A stretch of DNA of 64,000 bases. Origin: Proteus vulgaris (lineage in GTDB: Bacteria > Pseudomonadota > Gammaproteobacteria > Enterobacterales > Enterobacteriaceae). Below, in pieces: positions 12,878 to 23,146 of this stretch. Position 1 is the stretch's first letter. Each line of letters starts with the position of its first letter. The notes beneath the pieces are model-generated. The model saw only the letters and a program-made list of their open reading frames with translations, did not search any database and had not been told where the DNA came from. The DNA is taken from contig LR590468.1 of assembly GCA_901472505.1 (NCBI GenBank), positions 1,897,501 to 1,961,500 on the forward strand. Reading direction: 5' to 3'. The position numbers and the translations under genes were made by a program.

Positions 12878-14452
12878 ATGGCTGCCTTTAGACCTTTAAA
12901 TTCAGCGCCAAGTAGCGCTGAATATTTAAAAGCGGCGCTGAGCGCACCTGTTTATGAAGCCGCAATAGTAACTCCGCTTCAAGAGATGACAAAAATCTCT
13001 GAACGTTTAGAAAATACGATTTTAGTTAAGCGTGAAGACAGACAACCAGTTCATAGCTTTAAATTACGTGGTGCTTATACCATGATTGCTGGATTAACGC
13101 CTGAGCAAAAAGCGAAAGGTGTCGTGACGGCGTCAGCGGGGAACCACGCACAAGGTGTTGCGTTGTCAGCCAATCGAATGGGAGTAAAAGCACTCATTGT
13201 GATGCCAGTGGCAACAGCAGATATCAAAGTTGATGCTGTTCGCCAATTTGGTGGAGAAGCGTTGCTTTATGGTGCTAATTTTGATGAAGCCAAAGCAAAA
13301 GCTATCGCGCTATCTGAAGAGATGGGATACACCTTTGTCCCGCCTTTTGATCATCCTGCGGTAATTGCAGGACAAGCAACATTGGCAATGGAACTTTTAC
13401 AACAAGATGTTCATCTTGACCGTATTTTTGTGCCTGTTGGTGGCGGTGGTTTAATTGCAGGTGTCGCGGTATTAATAAAACAACTTATGCCAGAGATTAA
13501 GGTGATTGGTGTGGAAGCTGAAGAAGCTGCATGTTTAAAAGCGGCTTTAGAGGCAGGACATCCCGTTGAATTAGCAAGAGTTGGATTATTTGCAGAGGGT
13601 GTTGCGGTTAAACGTATTGGCGATGAAACTTTCCGTTTATGCCAAAAATATGTTGATGATGTGATCACTGTTGATAGCGATGCTATTTGTGCCGCAGTAA
13701 AAGATTTATTTGAAGATGTGAGAGCAATTGCAGAGCCTTCAGGCGCATTGGCATTAGCAGGACTTAAAAAATACGTTGAAGAGCATCAAATAAAAGGGGA
13801 ACGTTTAGCCCATGTACTTTCTGGTGCAAATGTGAATTTTCATGGTTTACGTTATGTTTCTGAGCGTTGTGAATTGGGTGAGAAACGTGAAGCCCTGTTT
13901 GCGGTGACTATTCCTGAACAAAAAGGCAGTTTTTTACGTTTTTGCCAAATTTTAGGTCAACGCGTTGTCACTGAATTTAATTATCGTTATAGCGATGCTG
14001 ATCCTGAAAATGCACGTATTTTTGTCGGAGTGCGTTTAAGTCAAGGGCTACAAGAGCGTAAAGAAATCTTACGCGAGCTGACAGTCGCTGGTTATCAAGT
14101 TGCTGATTTATCTGATGATGAAATGGCAAAATTGCATGTGCGTTATATGGTGGGTGGTCGTCCTAATAAACCGCTTAAAGAGCGTCTTTTTAGTTTCGAG
14201 TTCCCTGAATCGCCAGGTGCTTTAATGAAGTTTTTAAAAACATTAGGGACTTACTGGAATATCACACTATTCCATTATCGTAGTCATGGTACTGATTATG
14301 GACGAGTGCTGGTGGCATTTGAATTACCTGAGACCGAAGGGCGCTTTGAACGGCATTTAGATGACTTGGGGTATGAATATCATGATGAGACAGGAAATCC
14401 CTCTTTTCAGTTGTTCCTGTCACCACAAACAAAAAGTTTAGTCGTGGAGTAA
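12878..14452 (+). CDS. ilvA: Threonine deaminase (threonine ammonia-lyase), biosynthetic
   Basis: Converts threonine to 2-oxobutyrate and ammonia, the committed step to isoleucine, with feedback inhibition by isoleucine. The PLP lysine is K62 in VHSFKLRGAY, and the glycine-rich PLP-phosphate loop is VGGGGLIAGV near 188. Two C-terminal ACT-like regulatory domains occupy roughly residues 335-514. At 524 aa it is slightly longer than the 514 of E. coli. It is the last gene of ilvGMEDA. Its 3' end overlaps the 3' end of the convergent ilvY by 15 bases. Confidence 0.96.
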   Translation: MAAFRPLNSAPSSAEYLKAALSAPVYEAAIVTPLQEMTKISERLENTILVKREDRQPVHSFKLRGAYTMIAGLTPEQKAKGVVTASAGNHAQGVALSANRMGVKALIVMPVATADIKVDAVRQFGGEALLYGANFDEAKAKAIALSEEMGYTFVPPFDHPAVIAGQATLAMELLQQDVHLDRIFVPVGGGGLIAGVAVLIKQLMPEIKVIGVEAEEAACLKAALEAGHPVELARVGLFAEGVAVKRIGDETFRLCQKYVDDVITVDSDAICAAVKDLFEDVRAIAEPSGALALAGLKKYVEEHQIKGERLAHVLSGANVNFHGLRYVSERCELGEKREALFAVTIPEQKGSFLRFCQILGQRVVTEFNYRYSDADPENARIFVGVRLSQGLQERKEILRELTVAGYQVADLSDDEMAKLHVRYMVGGRPNKPLKERLFSFEFPESPGALMKFLKTLGTYWNITLFHYRSHGTDYGRVLVAFELPETEGRFERHLDDLGYEYHDETGNPSFQLFLSPQTKSLVVE

Positions 14453-15325
14453 TCGCCAAAACGCGCTGATCACAGGCTCTTTAAGGCGTTTGTTTAATCC
14501 ACAAACGCCTAGCTCGAAAGGCTCTACCATTGAAATATTATCGAGCAACGAGATGCGATTACGAACGGGCTCTGGGCAGTTATCAACGACAACTTGTGGA
14601 ATAAGCGCAATACCACAACCTAATGCGACCATTGAGACAATTGCTTCATGTCCTGAAACCGTCGCATAAATTAAAGGGTTATGGATACGATGTCGCTTAA
14701 ACCATAACGCAATTCGTTGTCGTGATGGACCATGTTCAGGAATGATAAACGGAATATTGAGCCAGTCGGGTTTCTCTTGCGTGGCAAGATGGCGAACATT
14801 ACAAGGTAGCGCTGGTGCAATTAGCACTAATGGGATTTCGCCTATTTTTTCGAAGCAAATATTTTCCGGTAGTTTTTCCGGTTTCCCTGCAATACCTAAA
14901 TCCGCTTCGTCAGATTGCACTTTATCAACAGCATCAGCGGCATCACCTGTCGTGAGTTTTATTTCGACTAATGGGTTTTCAGCTCGAAAACGGTCAAGAA
15001 TAGGGGGTAAATGACTGTAAGCGGCAGTAACAGAACAAAATAGGCGTAACTCACCAGAAAGGCTAGGGCTATTTTGATTTAGCGTGTGTTTAAGTTGCTT
15101 ATATTGCAATAAGGTTTGTTGGGCATAGCGCTTTAATTGTTCGCCAGCATCAGTAAGAGTGACTTGTCGGTTGTCACGTAAAAAAAGTGGGTGGCCTAAG
15201 CTTTCTTCAAGACGTTGAATTTGACGAGATAGCGTAGAAGGGCTGACATGCATGGCATGTGCAGTCTTGGTGAAATGACAACTTTCCGCTAAATGCAAGA
15301 AAAGCTTGAGATCTCGAATATCCAT
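14438..15325 (-). CDS. ilvY: IlvY, LysR-type activator of ilvC
   Basis: IlvY activates ilvC in response to the AHAS products acetolactate or acetohydroxybutyrate. The 295-residue protein has the N-terminal helix-turn-helix (CHFTKTAHAMHVSPSTLSRQ, residues 18-37) and the LysR effector domain. The start at 15325 gives MDIRDLKLFLHLAES, which aligns with E. coli IlvY. An upstream start at 15406 would add 27 low-complexity residues and run into the control region. It is divergent from ilvC. Its tail overlaps ilvA by 15 bases. Confidence 0.95.
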   Translation of the reverse strand: MDIRDLKLFLHLAESCHFTKTAHAMHVSPSTLSRQIQRLEESLGHPLFLRDNRQVTLTDAGEQLKRYAQQTLLQYKQLKHTLNQNSPSLSGELRLFCSVTAAYSHLPPILDRFRAENPLVEIKLTTGDAADAVDKVQSDEADLGIAGKPEKLPENICFEKIGEIPLVLIAPALPCNVRHLATQEKPDWLNIPFIIPEHGPSRQRIALWFKRHRIHNPLIYATVSGHEAIVSMVALGCGIALIPQVVVDNCPEPVRNRISLLDNISMVEPFELGVCGLNKRLKEPVISAFWRLLHD

Positions 15326-15360
15326 TGTCAGCCACCTATTTGAAGTAAAGAAAAAGAACG

Positions 15361-15375
15361 TTGCATTTTTTGCAA
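15361..15375. promoter_or_regulatory. Candidate IlvY operator between ilvY and ilvC
   Basis: A perfect inverted repeat, TTGCA-N5-TGCAA, lies 36 bases upstream of ilvY and 125 upstream of ilvC. A further TGCAA half-site lies at 15434-15438. LysR regulators bind such T-N11-A palindromes, and E. coli ilvYC has tandem operators in this interval. Assignment is by position and symmetry. Confidence 0.6.
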
Positions 15376-15499
15376 CATTATCTTGTAAATATATCAATTT
15401 AAGCAATGGCTTTCATCCCCTATAGTAAAGTCATGCAACACCTCACGGAGAGTGAGGATAATAATAGCAAACACATACACAACGATTTTGGAGTCTTCT

Positions 15500-16975
15500 A
15501 TGGCAAATTATTTTAATACATTGAATCTGCGTCAGCAGTTATCGCAATTAGGTAAATGTCGTTTTATGTCGCGTGAAGAATTTGCTGATGAAGCAAATTA
15601 TCTGAAAGGCAAAAAAGTCGTTATCATTGGTTGTGGCGCACAAGGTCTTAACCAAGGCTTAAATATGCGTGATTCTGGCTTGAATATCGCCTATGCATTA
15701 CGCCAAGAAGCAATTAATGAAAAACGTGCATCATGGCGTCGAGCGACTGAAAACGGTTTTGAAGTCGGAACTTATGAAGCACTGATCCCACAAGCAGATT
15801 TAGTCGTTAACTTAACGCCAGACAAACAACACTCAGCGGTTGTTCAAGCGGTTCAACCGCTGATGAAATCAGGTGCTGCATTAGGCTATTCTCATGGTTT
15901 TAATATCGTTGAAGTGGGCGAAAAAATTCGTGATGACATCACCGTTGTGATGGTTGCACCGAAATGCCCTGGTACCGAAGTGCGCGAAGAATATAAGCGT
16001 GGTTTTGGTGTTCCGACACTGATTGCAGTTCACCCAGAGAACGATGCAAAAGGTGAAGGTATGGCTATTGCCAAAGCATGGGCTGCAGCAACTGGTGGAC
16101 ATCGTGCTGGCGTTTTAGAGTCATCATTCGTAGCCGAAGTAAAATCAGACTTAATGGGTGAGCAAACTATTCTGTGTGGTATGTTACAAGCAGGTTCACT
16201 GTTATGTTATGACAAAATGGTTGCTGATGGTGTAGAGCCAGGTTATGCAGGTAAGTTAATTCAGTTTGGCTGGGAGACCATTACAGAGGCATTGAAGCAA
16301 GGTGGTATCACCTTAATGATGGACAGATTATCTAATCCAGCGAAAATGCGTGCTTATGCGTTATCAGAGCAATTGAAAGAAATTATGGCGCCACTGTTTG
16401 CAAAGCATATGGATGATATTATTTCAGGTAAATTCTCTGAAACCATGATGGCAGACTGGGCAAATGATGATAAAAACTTGCTGACATGGCGTGAAGAGAC
16501 TGGCGCGAGTGCTTTTGAAAACTACCCTGAATATGAGGGTAAAATCAGCGAACAAGAGTACTTTGATCACGGTGTATTAATGGTTGCGATGGTGAAAGCT
16601 GGTGTTGAATTAGCCTTTGATACGATGATTGAAGCGGGGATCTTTGCTGAATCAGCCTATTATGAATCACTGCATGAATTACCATTGATCGCAAATACTA
16701 TTGCTCGTAAGCGTTTATATGAAATGAATGTGGTTATCTCAGATACCGCAGAATATGGTAACTATCTGTTTTCATTTGCCGTTGTGCCGATGTTGAAAGA
16801 GTTGATGGCAACACTGCAACCTGGCGATTTAGCGAAGAAAGTTCAAGATAATGGGACAGATAACGCACAGTTACGTGATATCAATGAAGCCATTCGTCAG
16901 CACCCCATTGAAGCCGTAGGTAAAACGTTGCGTGGGTATATGACGGATATGAAGAAGATTGCAGTTGGTAATTAA
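15500..16975 (+). CDS. ilvC: Ketol-acid reductoisomerase (class II)
   Basis: Isomerises and reduces acetolactate or acetohydroxybutyrate with NADPH, the second common step of Val/Ile synthesis. The 491 residues match the long class II enzyme of enterics with its duplicated C-terminal knotted domain. The Rossmann motif is [14 protein letters not shown] near 38-51. The start at 15500 ([14 protein letters not shown]) matches E. coli and has GGAG 7 bases upstream; the frame extends further upstream but without homology. It is transcribed alone, divergent from ilvY, and followed by a terminator. Confidence 0.97.
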   Translation: MANYFNTLNLRQQLSQLGKCRFMSREEFADEANYLKGKKVVIIGCGAQGLNQGLNMRDSGLNIAYALRQEAINEKRASWRRATENGFEVGTYEALIPQADLVVNLTPDKQHSAVVQAVQPLMKSGAALGYSHGFNIVEVGEKIRDDITVVMVAPKCPGTEVREEYKRGFGVPTLIAVHPENDAKGEGMAIAKAWAAATGGHRAGVLESSFVAEVKSDLMGEQTILCGMLQAGSLLCYDKMVADGVEPGYAGKLIQFGWETITEALKQGGITLMMDRLSNPAKMRAYALSEQLKEIMAPLFAKHMDDIISGKFSETMMADWANDDKNLLTWREETGASAFENYPEYEGKISEQEYFDHGVLMVAMVKAGVELAFDTMIEAGIFAESAYYESLHELPLIANTIARKRLYEMNVVISDTAEYGNYLFSFAVVPMLKELMATLQPGDLAKKVQDNGTDNAQLRDINEAIRQHPIEAVGKTLRGYMTDMKKIAVGN

Positions 16976-17073
16976 TTTTTCGTCACTATTTACGCGATAA
17001 CCTCCGTTGTCGCCTTCTTCTCACGCAAATAGCTTAGAAAAATAAGCGAAGATTGAAGATTAAATTTTATTTT

Positions 17074-17105
17074 AAACCGCATTTCTTAATGGAATGCGGT
17101 TTTTT
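17074..17105 (+). terminator. Terminator downstream of ilvC
   Basis: AAACCGCATT and AATGCGGTTT form a 10-bp stem, followed by a T run ending at 17105. It lies 98 bases after the ilvC stop. Confidence 0.9.
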
Positions 17106-17214
17106 GTTTTTTATAGTATGAGGAAAATTGAAAGAGGGAATACTCAAGACTTTGAGCGCTTTCTGCTACAATTATCCCCCGTTATGTTCTTAGTTAATGA
17201 AGTTTGGAAAAAGT

Positions 17215-19242
17215 ATGCGATTAAATCCCGGTCAGCAAAAAGCAGTAGAATATGTGTCAGGCCCTTGCTTGGTCTTGGCAGGAGCAGGGTCGGGTAAAAC
17301 ACGGGTTATTACTAATAAAATTGCACACCTTATTCGTCAATGCCAATACCCAGCAAAACAAATTACAGCTGTTACGTTTACCAATAAAGCTGCGCGTGAA
17401 ATGAAAGAGCGTGTTGCTCAAACTTTAGGTCGCCAAGAAGCGAAGGGATTAATGATCTCAACGTTCCATACATTGGGACTAGAAATTATTAAACGCGAAT
17501 ACAAAGCATTAGGGATTAAAGCTAAATTTTCATTATTTGATGATCAAGACCAATCTGCACTACTCAAAGAATTAACGGCAGATTTATTAGAAGAAGATAA
17601 AGATTTACTTTCTCAGTTAAAGAGCCAAATCTCTAACTGGAAAAACGATATGCTCACACCAGAGCAAGCAATCGGAATGGCGAGATCGCAACAAGACCAT
17701 ACATTTGCTGAATGCTTTCGACGTTATGAGCAACATCTGCGTAGTTGTAACGTGCTCGACTTTGATGACTTAATTTGCCGACCAACTTTATTACTGCGCA
17801 CAAATGAAGAAGTCAGAGAACGCTGGCAAAGACGTATCCGTTATTTGCTGGTGGATGAATACCAAGATACTAATACAAGCCAATATGAATTGGTAAAATG
17901 GTTGGTGGGTGAAAGAGCCCGTTTTACCGTTGTAGGTGATGATGACCAATCTATTTATTCGTGGCGTGGCGCTCGTCCTCAAAATTTAGCGTTGTTACAA
18001 AAAGACTTTCCACAAACTGAATGTGATCAAACTTGAGCAAAACTATCGATCTTCAGGGCGTATTTTAAAATCAGCGAATATCTTGATTGAAAATAATCCC
18101 CATGTTTTTGAAAAACGGTTATTTTCAGAATTAGGTTATGGTGATGAACTTCGCGTTTTAACCGCCAATAATGAAGAGCATGAAGCTGAACGTGTTGCGG
18201 GTGAATTAATTGCTCATCATTTTATTAATAAAACGAATTATAAAGATTACGCGATACTTTATCGTGGTAACCACCAGTCTCGTATTTTCGAAAAAATACT
18301 TGATGCAAAATCGTATTCCCTATCGTATTTCGGGGGAAACCTCCTTTTTCTCGCGAGAGGAGATAAAAGATATTCTTGCCTATTTGCGAGTCATTACTAA
18401 TCCTGATGATGATGCGGCATTTTTACGTATTGTGAATAAACCTCGTCGTGAAATTGGACCGATGACAATCCAAAAATTAGGCGAATGGGCAAAAGTTCGA
18501 GATAAAAGCTTATACAATGCCTGTTTTTGATTTAGGATTAAGCCAAACGCTAACTGGGCGAGGTTTAAATTCATTGCATGCTTTTTCACAATGGATGTCG
18601 CGAATTGTACAAAAGGCAGAACGAGAACCTTTATTAGCGGTGCGTGATTTACTTCATGAAATGGATTATGAAAGCTGGTTATATGAAACCTCAAGTAGTG
18701 CAAAAGCGGCTGAAATGAGGATGAAGAATATTAATCAGCTATTTTCATGGATGAGTGAAATGCTAGAAGGTGATGAATTACATGAACCTATGACGCTTTC
18801 TCAAGTGGTTAACCGTTTTACTTTGCGCGATATAATGGAGCGAGGTGAAACAGAAGAAGAGCTAGATCAAGTTCAGTTAATGACTCTACATGCTTCTAAA
18901 GGCCTTGAATTTCCACACGTGTTTTTAGTGGGAATGGAAGAAGGGATTTTACCTCATCAAAGTAGTATTGACGAAGATAATGTAGAAGAAGAGCGACGCC
19001 TGGCTTATGTGGGTATTACTCGTGCACAAAAAACACTAACATTTACATTATGCAAAGAAAGACGCCAATATGGTGAATTAATTCGACCTGATCCGAGTCG
19101 TTTTCTGTACGAATTACCTCAAGATGATTTAAATTGGGATACGAATAAAAAGAAAGTGTTAAGTGCAGAAGAAAAGCAAGAAAAAGGGCAGCGGGGTGTG
19201 GCGGGGTTAAGAGCGATGCTGGCAAAGCATAAACCTGAATAA
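17215..19242 (+). pseudogene. rep: Rep, ATP-dependent 3'-5' DNA helicase (frame broken at three homopolymers)
   Basis: Rep is the UvrD-family helicase that travels with the replisome and clears protein roadblocks. Walker A (AGAGSGKT), the [13 protein letters not shown] motif, [20 protein letters not shown] and the C-terminal [10 protein letters not shown] and VGITRAQ motifs are all present, but they are spread over three frames. Removing one base at each of three runs restores a protein of about 673 aa that is collinear with E. coli Rep: AAA at 18014-18016, A6 at 18291-18296 and T5 at 18524-18528. All three are +1 insertions, which points to sequence error. The start at 17215 gives [14 protein letters not shown]. 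The E. coli neighbour ppiC is absent upstream. Confidence 0.93.
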
Positions 19243-19260
19243 GTCTTATTATTAATTATT

Positions 19261-19294
19261 AACCCCTTGACACCTTAATGTTCAAGGGGTTTTT
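19261..19294 (+). terminator. Terminator downstream of rep
   Basis: AACCCCTTGA and TCAAGGGGTT pair over 10 bp and are followed by TTTT. It separates rep from the convergent gppA. Confidence 0.88.
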
Positions 19295-19316
19295 ATTTTG
19301 CCTCAGTAAAATGTGG

Positions 19317-20828
19317 TTAACTTATACGAGAGCTATTTTGTTCTTCAACCATTAATGACCAATGCACATAACTCTGTAGCTGGATCTCTTCTTGGAGATT
19401 TTCAGCACGTAACGGATGTTCACTAAGCCATTGATAAGGTAGAGTAATAATGAGCGTTTCGTCCTCGGTACGTAATCGTAATGCGGGGAGTGTATCATCG
19501 CGACGACGGCTAGCGAAAATAATGGCTAATCGTAGTAAACGTACCAATCGATTAGCTTGATTTCATCGGCAATGCATTTTGATGATTCAGAGGACCAAGA
19601 TCGATAATACCTGTTTGATTTTTTTAACAACGACGCTAATAAACGTCGTTGTGCAGGTGTATATCCTGGTAAATCAAGGTGAGAAAGCAGGTAGCTTGCA
19701 TGCGATGATGCTTGGCGGAAATCAACACTCAGGCCAATTTCATGTAATGCACTGGCACTATTAAGTAATTCACGACAGCGATTATCTAACTGCCAACTTT
19801 TACTGACTTGAATAAAAAAGTGTTCAGCCAGTTGTTGTACGCGGTGTGCTTGCTCAATATCAATTTGAAAACGACGTTGGATATTACGTAGAGTACGTTG
19901 GCGAATATCTTGCTCAATAGGCAGATGTAACATACCGTAGACTAAACCTTCTCGTAATGCGCCTCCTGCGAGGATCATATTTTCAATGTGCAAGGTTTCA
20001 AATATAGCGATCAAGATAGCTAGCCCACTTGGAAACACTAAGGCTCGCTCGAAGGTGAGCCCATCAATTTCCAACTCTTCTAATTTTCCACATTCAATGG
20101 CTTTATGTTTAAGTCGTTCTAATTTAGGCAAGGTAATTAATTCATCCATTCCTTGCGCAATCATAATTTCTTGCAGGGCTTGAACAGTGCCTGATGCTCC
20201 CACACAGACTTGCCAGCCTTGTTCAATTAATTTCTCAGCAACAGGCGCGAGTATCGCTTTAGCTGCATCTTGAGCTTTTGGCAAAATTTTCGTGAGTTAG
20301 ACTGCGATCAGTAAAATAGCGCTCTAACCAAGTCACACACCCCATGCTGAGGCTCATTAATTGCGTTGTTTTAGCGCCAGTACCTGTAACTAGCTCTGTA
20401 CTTCCACCGCCAATATCGACCACTAAACGTTGCTCTGCACCACCTGTAGTATGTGCAACACCACGGTAGATAAGGCGCGCTTCTTCCTCACCACTAATAA
20501 CATGAACCGTATTACCAAGTATTTCAGACGCTTTAGCGACAAAAATATCTGCATTTTTGGCAATACGTAATGTGGCTGTTGCGACAATTCTGATTTGTTC
20601 AGCTGGAATATCACGTAGATATTCAGAAAAAAGTCGTAAACATTGCCAACCGCGTTCCATTGCCTGTTCTGACAATTCATTTTCACTGTTTAGGCCAGCA
20701 GCGAGTCGAACTTTACGTTTTACGCGAGAAAGTACTTGTATTGATCCCGCAATTTCTCGAACGACTAACATATGAAAACTGTTAGAACCTAAATCAATAG
20801 CAGCATAAAGTGATGAAGATTTCAGCAT
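19317..20828 (-). pseudogene. gppA: GppA, guanosine pentaphosphatase/exopolyphosphatase (two frameshifts)
   Basis: A Ppx/GppA-family enzyme that converts pppGpp to ppGpp and can hydrolyse polyphosphate. The N-terminal actin-like fold shows [14 protein letters not shown] (residues 9-22) and [12 protein letters not shown] (near 142), followed by the HD-like C-terminal part. The frame breaks twice. One extra base in the T4 run at 20276-20279 interrupts [16 protein letters not shown]. One missing base near TT at 19557-19558 interrupts [13 protein letters not shown]. Repairing both gives about 500 aa, against 494 in E. coli. The position between rep and rhlB favours GppA over Ppx. Both indels look like homopolymer errors. 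Confidence 0.88.
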
Positions 20829-20831
20829 AAT

Positions 20832-22133
20832 TTATGGATGACTCGGGCGTTTATTTCGGTTGTTACGTTGAGTATTATTTCCTCTGTTTCGCGACGGCGC
20901 ATTATTGCGACGAGGCTGACCTTGGCGAGGACGGTGACGACGTTTAGGCTCAGGAAGATCTGTCAATAACGCATCACTATTATATTTACTCACAGGAATA
21001 GCATGTTGAATATACGTCTCAATCGCTGGTAAATTTAGCGCATATTCTTCACATGCAAGACTGATTGAATTACCACTATTACCTGCACGTCCTGTTCTAC
21101 CAATGCGGTGAACATAATCTTCACAATCATCAGGTAAATCATAGTTAAAAACATGTGTTACTGATGGAATATGAAGACCTCTAGCTGCAACATCAGTAGC
21201 AACCAGAATATCAATATTACCTTGGGTAAAATCGTCTAAAATACGCAGACGTTTTTTCTGAGGAACATCACCTGTTAATAAACCAACACGATGTCCATCG
21301 GCAGCAAGATGCGCCCAGATATCATCACAACGATGTTTTGTATTGGCAAAAATGATACAGCGATCAGGCCATTCTTCTTCAATTAATGTTTGAAGAAGAC
21401 GCATTTTTTCTTCGTTTGAAGGATAAAAAAGCTCTTCTTTTATACTAAAACCTGTTTTTTGTTCAGGTTCAACTTCAACGTATTCTGGATTATTCATTTG
21501 TTCAAAAGCAAGTTCTCTTACACGGTAAGAGAGTGTCGCAGAGAACAACATGTTCATACGTTCAGCTGCAACTGGCATACGGCGGAAGAGCCAACGAATA
21601 TCTTTGATAAAGCCGAGATCGTACATTCTGTCAGCTTCATCAAGTACTACAACTTGGATTGCGTTAAGATTGATATGGCCTTGCTTAACGTAGTCAATTA
21701 ATCGCCCAGTTGTGCCAATAACAATATCGACACCCTTACTTAATACTTTTAGTTGTTCATCATAGCCATCGCCACCATAAGCGAGACCCATTTTTATCCC
21801 TGTATTTTGCGCAATTTCTTTAGCATCAGAATAAATCTGTACGGCTAATTCGCGTGTGGGTGCCATAATAAGAGCACGAGGTTGATTAGTTTCATGCCCC
21901 TCTTTTGCAGGGTGAGTTAAAAGATAATGAAACGTTGAAGTTAAAAACGCCAACGTTTTTCCTGTTCCTGTTTGGGCTTGCCCGGCAATGTCTTGACCTT
22001 TCACAGTGATAGGTAACGTCAATGCCTGAATTTGTGTACAATTAGAGAACCCTTTTTTCTCAAGGGCTTCTATCACTTTTGGATGCAAGGCGAAGTCGGA
22101 AAACTTCTTTTCTGTCAAATATGTTTTGCTCAT
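20832..22133 (-). CDS. rhlB: RhlB, DEAD-box RNA helicase of the degradosome
   Basis: RhlB unwinds structured mRNA for RNase E and PNPase in the degradosome. The Q motif is [20 protein letters not shown]; motif I is AQTGTGKT (53-60); the DEAD motif is in [13 protein letters not shown] near 163. SAT is in LFSATL, and motif VI is [10 protein letters not shown]. The basic tail from residue 395 ([14 protein letters not shown]) is the arginine-rich RNA-binding extension seen in enteric RhlB. At 433 aa it is a little longer than the 421 of E. coli. It is divergent from trxA and lies 3 bases upstream of gppA, so the two probably form one transcript. Confidence 0.96.
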   Translation of the reverse strand: MSKTYLTEKKFSDFALHPKVIEALEKKGFSNCTQIQALTLPITVKGQDIAGQAQTGTGKTLAFLTSTFHYLLTHPAKEGHETNQPRALIMAPTRELAVQIYSDAKEIAQNTGIKMGLAYGGDGYDEQLKVLSKGVDIVIGTTGRLIDYVKQGHINLNAIQVVVLDEADRMYDLGFIKDIRWLFRRMPVAAERMNMLFSATLSYRVRELAFEQMNNPEYVEVEPEQKTGFSIKEELFYPSNEEKMRLLQTLIEEEWPDRCIIFANTKHRCDDIWAHLAADGHRVGLLTGDVPQKKRLRILDDFTQGNIDILVATDVAARGLHIPSVTHVFNYDLPDDCEDYVHRIGRTGRAGNSGNSISLACEEYALNLPAIETYIQHAIPVSKYNSDALLTDLPEPKRRHRPRQGQPRRNNAPSRNRGNNTQRNNRNKRPSHP

Positions 22134-22252
22134 AATGTAATAGAATATCAGTTATGGGTTGCATTACAAAAGTTTATCCGCTGAAATGCAGACGGACTTT
22201 TGTTATTTAATGTTACACTGGTACGGTCAATATTATTCTTTGGAGTAGAACA

Positions 22253-22579
22253 ATGAGCGATAAAATCCTTCACTTATCTGACAGCAAATTCGATGCTGAT
22301 GTATTAAAAGCAACCGGCCCCGTGCTCGTTGATTTCTGGGCTGAATGGTGTGGCCCTTGTAAAATGATTGCTCCTATTCTAGATGAAGTTGCAACAGAAT
22401 ACGCTGGTAAATTAACAGTTGCGAAGCTAAACATCGATCAAAACCCGCTAACAGCACCAAAATTCGGTATTCGCGGTATTCCTACCCTCATTTTATTCAA
22501 AAACGGTGCAGTGGCTGCAACTAAAGTTGGTGCGTTGTCAAAAACTCAACTGAAAGAGTTTTTAGACGAAAATATCTAA
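22253..22579 (+). CDS. trxA: Thioredoxin 1
   Basis: A small cytoplasmic dithiol reductant serving ribonucleotide reductase, PAPS reductase and protein disulfides. The 108-residue protein has the active site WCGPC with cysteines at 33 and 36. The cis-proline is in [12 protein letters not shown] ribosome site (TTGGAG) lies upstream of the ATG. It sits between divergent rhlB and downstream rho, as in E. coli. Confidence 0.98.
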   Translation: MSDKILHLSDSKFDADVLKATGPVLVDFWAEWCGPCKMIAPILDEVATEYAGKLTVAKLNIDQNPLTAPKFGIRGIPTLILFKNGAVAATKVGALSKTQLKEFLDENI

Positions 22580-23146
22580 TTTGATTTAGATATCAAAAAT
22601 AAAGTAGGACGTTTAGACCTTGTCAGTATTTCTGTTATTGACCGCTAGACGTCCGCTTCGAAGCATGATAAGTTAGCGCCACTTACTTACATAATATATC
22701 GGATCTTCTTGTCAATATGATTAGACACGATTAAATAAGTCTGAGATATTGAATATCAAGTGTACTAAGTAATAGAATTGAATAACATGATATGATATTC
22801 AATCTAATATGATATTTAATATAAGTAATCTGAATTCATCTAACCAGTCAAGTTGCCTTAGAATAATCTATAGTATTCAGGGAATATAAATTTTTCCAAA
22901 TATGTTCCTAACCCATAAGTTGAAAGTACGCTCATAGCATCGCAATAATGAATGTCACTTCTTTGGGGATAAAGCAGGCTGGTCTAATAGTATTAATACT
23001 CTCTAACATTATCATTTTAGTTATACCCTTATGTTAGAAAGTTATAATCTGTAATTTTACACATGACGAAACTGACAGCGATTCGCTGTTATACTATTCA
23101 CGTTCATAGTTCGAGAGTTACCCCGAGTTATTAAGAACCCACCATT
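22580..23146 (+). other. trxA-rho intergenic region and rho leader
   Basis: The 567 bases have no convincing coding sequence; I could not find an obvious equivalent of the short E. coli rhoL peptide. A 10-bp stem, GGACGTTTAG (22607-22616) with CTAGACGTCC (22645-22654), lies just after trxA but lacks a T run. Around 22740-22830 there are repeated imperfect palindromes built from GATATT and AATATC. Rho normally represses its own leader, so an unstructured rut region would be expected here, but I cannot delimit it. Confidence 0.5.

Noticed and set aside
18014..18528. Programmed frameshifting in rep
   Set aside because: Three separate +1 events in ordinary A and T runs, without slippery heptamers plus stimulators, in a gene not known for it. 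Sequence error is simpler.
22607..22654. A hairpin after trxA as a terminator or small RNA
   Set aside because: The 10-bp stem has a 28-base loop and no T tract, so neither claim is supported. It is kept only as a note.
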